Shown here: positions 59,801 to 64,000 of the stretch, one piece after another
Layout: each line of letters starts with the position of its first letter
Numbering within the stretch: position 1 is the stretch's first letter
NCBI GenBank assembly: GCA_013400975.1
Contig: WBMZ01003247.1
Coordinates: 1 to 64,000 of the forward strand
Origin: Atrichornis clamosus
Taxonomy: Eukaryota; Chordata; Aves; Passeriformes; Menuridae
Reading direction: 5' to 3'
DNA: 64,000 nucleotides
Notes under the pieces: generated by a model
The model's database searches: none
What the model was told of the DNA's origin: nothing
What the model saw: the letters and a program-made list of their open reading frames with translations, nothing else
Position numbers and translations under genes: made by a program

Positions 59801-62800
59801 ACTCAAGGAGATCTTCAAAGTCTCACCACAACTTCTGAAAACTAACAGAACAATTTCTTTTATCCTGACCTAAAAACTTAGGATGACTTCTCAGATTCAT
59901 ACCTAGAAATGCTGCTGGTCTTGCAGCTAGGGACAAAGCCGCTACTGAAAACCCTACACTGATGTAACTAAAATTATCAGGGCTTAAGGACACCAGGTCA
60001 TGTGACATCAGTATGAAATCTTCAAAAAAGAAACAGAATACAAAGTTGCAACACTGTTAAAAGTAAACTTCGGCAAGAAAACAAAAAGACTTCTTTCTAT
60101 AAAGGAAAGGACACTTCAAGATGGAAGACAAGTAACAGTGAGCTACAAGAAGCCTGGAAAAATCTCAGAGATTTAGGAAACTTCTAGCTTTTCCTACATA
60201 TCAATACTAGTCATCCCAGAAACTCTGTCCCCAGCTTTATCAAGAAAGCAGGACTTTAAGAAATAACTGATATACATGGCTTGTAGCTCTTTGCAAGCTT
60301 TTCTTTCTGCTAGGACTGCTAAATAACCAGCACTATTCCAAAAAAATGAAGCTTTCTCTTTATTGAGCAAAATATTTAATGAGCATTTTTGACCAAGTTC
60401 TCAGCTGACTAATAACTACCCTTTGACTAAATGGTACCTAAGCAAGTAACATCATTCTACAGCAACCATCATCACACCTACTGAGTGCAACACCGAAAGA
60501 ACAAATAGATAACTCGTCTTGCTGCCCCTAAGTATCCAACTAGCTGAGTTCTTAGTATTCATAGGCCTGAGAATACTGACATTAAATGTCATGAAACTAG
60601 AGACCTCAGCTGGAATGCAAAGAAAAAACAAACAAAACAAACAAAAACCCAAACCACTACAAAAAAACCAACAGAAGTGGATATACATTTCTACCGCAAT
60701 ACCCATCCAATACTGAGCTAGTCTTGCATTTTTCTCTAATTGGAATATTTCAGTGAAAAGATCTGGAAAAGACACAAGAATATTTGGCCTCATGACAGCA
60801 AGAAGCTGGTTTGATTTTTTCCTGAATGAGTTGGCCTCAGTCAGGAAAGTTTTTAGTTTAATGAGCACACTCCTGCTAACCACATAAAACTGTAATTTAT
60901 AAGAGAGACTCCAAAGTACAAAAACAGATTAATGAAGTTTAATAAGAACCTTTTAATTGAACTGAAACAAAAGTAAGAGTAGCTTATCATACGAACCACA
61001 CACAGGGTCTTCCAGAACTCCATACCAAGGTGCAAAATATCTGGAGTAAAAATCGTAACCTTTTCCACTGGAATTTCCCTTAAGGGTGAGTATGAGGCCT
61101 TTCACCTTTCCTGTTTTTTCAGCTGACAAAAAGCCTTGCGCTCCCACTTTCAGTTCTTCCAACACAGACCTTGAATATAATTATAAAATTTTAATAGCCC
61201 ATATTCTTCATTTTACAGAAATGTAAGCCTTGAAAAACTATAGAATCATCTTCCCTACAATTCAAAACCAGCCCTAAAATATTAGAGGAGACAAGATTCC
61301 TAGCATTGTTCTCCCAAGGTTATTTGACAGAAAATCACCCCTATCCAGTCTTTAGCCATTAGTTAGGCCAAACTTCAAGTTTGTAATAACAGTAATTTGG
61401 CCTGATTCAAGTTGTGTTTCGGCAATATATATCTAAGTCATACTTGAATGAACAACGAAATTCAGCTCTCTGAGATTAACAAATGCTTTGCAATAATTTG
61501 AATTAGAATTTCCTCTATAAAGCTACTTATGATGCTGTTAAGCATGTGTAAGCAGATTACAGTCCAATGGAAGTAAGAATCCCTGGCATTCTGTCAATGT
61601 GCCCTGAATCGAAGCAGGACTCCTAACTTTCTGCTAGGTTAATGGATCATTTTTAGACTTAGATGGATGGGAAAAATACACCATCATTGAAACCGTTTCC
61701 TACACCTCCACCTCTTGAAGACAGATTTCAGAATTACCTTATTCAGCTTTGCAGGTTCAATAAGCTCACATTAGAAGATAAAATAACCATTTAACACAGA
61801 AATTTAAATCAAACGTTTTTAATCTCTACCCGATTTAAAACTAGATAAAAGATCCTAGTATGTAAGGAAGAGAGATTAAACAATCCAATTTCATTTCTGC
61901 ACTCTTGATTTAAAAACCAAAAAAGTATAAGGCACCTTTCATAAGTATCACTGAGGCGGACTAATAGATTCTTTGTGCCAGGACAATAACGGAGATCTTG
62001 AACAACCAAGTCACCAATGGCTGCCTGGTGGAAAATGTGAAGCAGACAGAGAAAAACGTCATCACTTGAATACGAAATACTTCCTCAACATTTTTGTAGA
62101 ACACATTCCTTGTTAGAACAAGGCTTCTACAAGGTCTTCCAGGCAACCCTCAAGTACATGCAAGCAAGAAAAGCAAATGCACTAAGTGCATGAATGGATA
62201 TTGGGTGGGTGTTAAGAGCTCCACATATGTCAACCTGGAAAGAAATCCAGGACCTAGAAGAAGGCAAGGACACTAGACTGCCCTCACATACACACAAAAG
62301 GCTGAAAGTGCTACTGAAATAAATACTGATACTTCAGTCAAGGACAGTGAGAGACACAGGGTCAGCTCAGCATTTTGGAGAATTACATTTCCTGACCTAT
62401 TGAGATATTACTCAGACCTCTGAAGTTTGGTGTTTCAAATTCAGGAGTACACCAAGCAGTGCCTTGTTGCCACTTTTTAGCCATTTTAATACATAAAAAT
62501 AAGCAGAGCTACTATAGTGTTTTTTCTAACATAACAGAGAGATTCTTTTTCTTTACCTTTATTAATTCTCCAACTTCCTGAAGTTCCTGAAGAAAAAAAA
62601 AACCCCACACTGTAAAAAACAGAATATATATGTATGTATCTATGCAACTATAGACAGACACATGTATTTACATACACATACAAACTTCAACACATACTTT
62701 CCTTGAAAGCCTATCATGAATAAAATTTTGACTAACCTGGGGGTAGGCTGTATAAAGTGGCAAGTCCAGGACAATATGATCTTTCACTTGTCTGGCTTTT

Positions 62801-63527
62801 AATTCCCCACTCAGTGTCACAAATGTGATAACTGAATTTGTATTTTCTAGAGAGAGAACATTACAACATTATCAAACATAAGAATCTGAATCTAAATTAT
62901 TATAGCTTCAGGAGTAGCTCAGTATATTTAGAAAAAGTTAGTTATGCAGCTCAAATATATCTATAGTAAATCTGTACTCCAGGCAAAATTCCCAACTCGA
63001 TAAATAATCTGCTGAGGCTAATGAACACAGCAATCGTCAGGGAATCTTTCCTGCATGTGCCTAGAAGGAATGGGAATTTCCTTTTAACAGAAAGAGCAAT
63101 ATTCCCTATTCATTAAATCCTACTGTACCTCTCCTAGATGATATTTGCATATTTAGCACTTTTCTTAAACAACAGTAATAGTAGGGCATTAGAATCTAAG
63201 GGCAGGCATCAGACTAGAGCCTTATAATTACATGGCAGTCATAAAAGACAATATGCAGGGTATCTCCATATGTGTTCTATAAGTGCATTATATACTATAT
63301 ATGTTATATATATATTATATATGTGTATTATATGTATATAAGAATATTTAATTGCCTTTGTTGGAGAAAACAGAGACCTTAATTAGAAGCAAATTTTCCA
63401 AAAAGTTATGCAGAGTTTGTAAACATACTTTGTATGTGAAATAACACAGCAGCTGATGCAAGTGTAGCATGACCACAGAGAGGAACTTCATTGGCTGGGG
63501 TGAACCATCTGAGCCCAAAGCAGGAAC
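53718..63527 (-). CDS. PBLD: Phenazine biosynthesis-like domain protein, 3' portion (7 coding exons)
   Basis: PBLD (MAWBP) is the vertebrate member of the PhzF family, with the two-lobed diaminopimelate-epimerase fold; its physiological reaction is not settled. Exons in transcript order: 63527-63429, 62846-62737, 62586-62557, 62024-61936, 61169-60997, 59240-59178, 53830-53718. The summed 677 nt equals two bases of a split codon plus 225 codons including TGA. This fits the last ~224 of the 288 residues of human PBLD. The N-terminal exons, including the family's ETAF region, are beyond the right edge. Landmarks: [13 protein letters not shown] in lobe 1, [29 protein letters not shown] and [16 protein letters not shown] in lobe 2, and GRVDIAG near the C-terminus. 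Human has T where this protein has C in DPVCGS. Confidence 0.94.
53831..59177 (-). other. Last PBLD intron
   Basis: 5.3 kb of AT-rich unique sequence. No RNA gene or transposon was recognised. Open frames inside (such as 55938-56174 on the minus strand) have no recognisable protein. Given its closeness to ATOH7, enhancer content is possible but not shown. Confidence 0.55.
59178..59240 (-). CDS. PBLD: PBLD exon r6: [10 protein letters not shown] exon
   Basis: 63 nt, acceptor TTCTTTTAAG, donor GTAAGA. It encodes [20 protein letters not shown] after completing the Gly codon of CGS. It is nearly identical to human [19 protein letters not shown], which makes the assignment firm. Confidence 0.95.
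59241..60996 (-). other. PBLD intron between r5 and r6
   Basis: 1.8 kb. It contains an A-rich (CAAAA)n-like tract at about 60620-60672 on the + strand. The 143-codon open frame at 60452-60883 overlaps this tract on the opposite strand and has no recognisable domain. Confidence 0.55.
60997..61169 (-). CDS. PBLD: PBLD exon r5: lobe 2 core
   Basis: 173 nt. It encodes [35 protein letters not shown] and [19 protein letters not shown]. The end at 60997 is chosen because only it joins in frame to the next exon and restores CGSAHAVL. The donor is therefore GTTCGT, which is weak, and a better-looking GTATGA lies four bases further on. Confidence 0.9.
61170..61935 (-). other. PBLD intron between r4 and r5
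   Basis: 0.77 kb of unique AT-rich sequence; nothing recognised. Confidence 0.6.
61936..62024 (-). CDS. PBLD: PBLD exon r4: interlobe segment
   Basis: 89 nt, acceptor TTCCACCAG, donor GTGCCT. It encodes [19 protein letters not shown] and [10 protein letters not shown]. It matches human AIGNTLVQDICYSPDTQKLLVRLSDVY. It ends after two bases of an Arg codon. Confidence 0.94.
62025..62556 (-). other. PBLD intron between r3 and r4
   Basis: 0.53 kb; nothing recognised beyond the splice sites. Confidence 0.6.
62557..62586 (-). CDS. PBLD: PBLD exon r3: 30-nt microexon
   Basis: A ten-codon exon ([10 protein letters not shown]) between a long pyrimidine tract ending TTCTTCAG and donor GTAAAG. It corresponds to human FHEVEDLIK. 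Phase 0 on both sides, so skipping would delete ten residues in frame. Confidence 0.85.
62737..62846 (-). CDS. PBLD: PBLD exon r2: end of lobe 1
   Basis: 110 nt, acceptor CTCTCTAG, donor GTTAGT. It encodes [19 protein letters not shown] and then [15 protein letters not shown]. This matches the human TLSGELRAR and [13 protein letters not shown] segments. The first two bases complete a Lys codon started in exon r1. Confidence 0.93.
62847..63428 (-). other. PBLD intron between r1 and r2
   Basis: 0.58 kb, holding an AT-rich dinucleotide tract at 63288-63340 and otherwise unique sequence. Confidence 0.6.
63288..63340. repeat. (TA)n-rich microsatellite
   Basis: About 50 bp of interrupted TA and TG dinucleotides (TATATAT, ATGTGTATTATATG). 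It lies inside a PBLD intron and is likely variable in length. Confidence 0.8.
63429..63527 (-). CDS. PBLD: PBLD exon r1: CGHAT motif exon
   Basis: 99 nt between acceptor ATTTTCAAG and donor GTATGT. It encodes [20 protein letters not shown] and [12 protein letters not shown]. The LCGHAT motif is the lobe-1 signature of PhzF/epimerase-fold proteins. It is the most 5' PBLD exon in the window; the preceding exon must end with one base of the Ser codon. Confidence 0.94.
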
Positions 63528-64000
63528 CTTGAAAATAAATGCGTTAAAAAGTGAAAGAAATCTATCTCTTTTTACCTCAACATATATTCAGTGATGATGT
63601 TTCAGTTAATCAAAATGCATGTTATAATCAGTTTTGGTCCTAAACACACTTTTAAGTACCCTTTTTGCACTGATTTTTCAGAATATCTCTCACTTTTTAG
63701 TCAGGTCAACAACTGGAGTCTACCACTAACAGCAGAGAGCTACTTTGATACACGAGGAGAGGAGCTGCATACAGAAATGCCTGCCAGCCTGGGAACCAGG
63801 CACATCCTTGAGATGGGCAGCTGGCACCTCTGAAGTGCTGCTGGGTAGCTGGAAAACAGAGAAATCCGAGGTATCATTGGTGAGCACAAACCCAACAAAT
63901 TATAACAGCTTAACTTGTAACTTACAACCCAACAAGGTGAAATATAATCTGGAAAAAGAGAAAAACAAACAGAGAAAGCAGGAGTCGGCAACTGCCACTG
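63528..64000 (-). other. PBLD intron running off the right edge
   Basis: No segment here encodes the missing N-terminal PBLD residues, so the preceding exon lies beyond the window. Open frames at 63591-63833 and 63740-63991 show no similarity to PBLD. Confidence 0.6.

Noticed and set aside
60452..60883. 143-codon minus-strand frame in a PBLD intron
   Set aside because: Overlaps an A-rich tract on the opposite strand and contains Phe/Cys low-complexity runs typical of translated poly-T.
60993..60996. Extending PBLD exon r5 by four bases to use the GTATGA donor
   Set aside because: It breaks frame with exon r6 and loses the conserved [10 protein letters not shown] segment.
1..64000. CR1 retrotransposons typical of birds
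   Set aside because: I looked for the short ATTCTATG-type 3' tail repeats and found none, so no CR1 copy is called; degraded internal fragments could still be present.

Overview
The window is vertebrate nuclear DNA: large introns, AT-rich non-coding sequence, single-base microsatellites and no bacterial-style gene packing. The gene set and order match the MYPN - ATOH7 - PBLD block of human 10q21. Compact introns, a short 151-residue ATOH7 that looks like the chick Cath5 protein, and the near absence of young repeats point to a bird; this is inference, and no species can be named from the sequence alone.

Region 1 (about 1-27 kb, + strand) is the 3' two-thirds of myopalladin, MYPN. Fifteen coding exons can be placed with consistent splice sites and reading phase from 1199 to the stop at 26727-26729. 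Their summed length is 2718 nt, exactly 906 codons including the stop. They encode the second to fifth Ig-like domains and the long Ser/Pro/Gln-rich linker between Ig2 and Ig3. The start codon and Ig1 lie to the left of the window.

Region 2 (27-36.6 kb) is the gap between the convergent MYPN and ATOH7 genes. I see no gene there, only a (TG)n tract, a perfect palindrome and AT-rich unique sequence.

Region 3 (36.6-37.9 kb, - strand) is the single-exon proneural bHLH gene ATOH7. Its promoter has a TATA box and two CACCTG E-boxes one helical turn apart. The inferred leader carries several short upstream ORFs.

Region 4 (37.9-53.7 kb) is the gap between the ATOH7 promoter and the 3' end of PBLD. 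It has no convincing gene but holds at least two blocks that look like developmental enhancers (near 45.9-46.2 kb and 51.75-52.0 kb). In human, a remote ATOH7 retinal enhancer lies on this upstream side.

Region 5 (53.7-64 kb, - strand) is PBLD, a PhzF/DAP-epimerase-fold protein. Seven exons encode the last 224 residues plus a split codon; the first exons lie beyond the right edge. The final coding exon is separated from the rest by a 5.3 kb intron.

The three genes do not form a pathway: MYPN is a sarcomere scaffold, ATOH7 a retinal ganglion cell determinant and PBLD a metabolic-fold protein. The main biological interest is the regulatory landscape of ATOH7, a cluster of alternating inverted repeats in a MYPN intron, and a Thr-to-Cys change in PBLD at a position matching the catalytic half-site motif of related epimerases.
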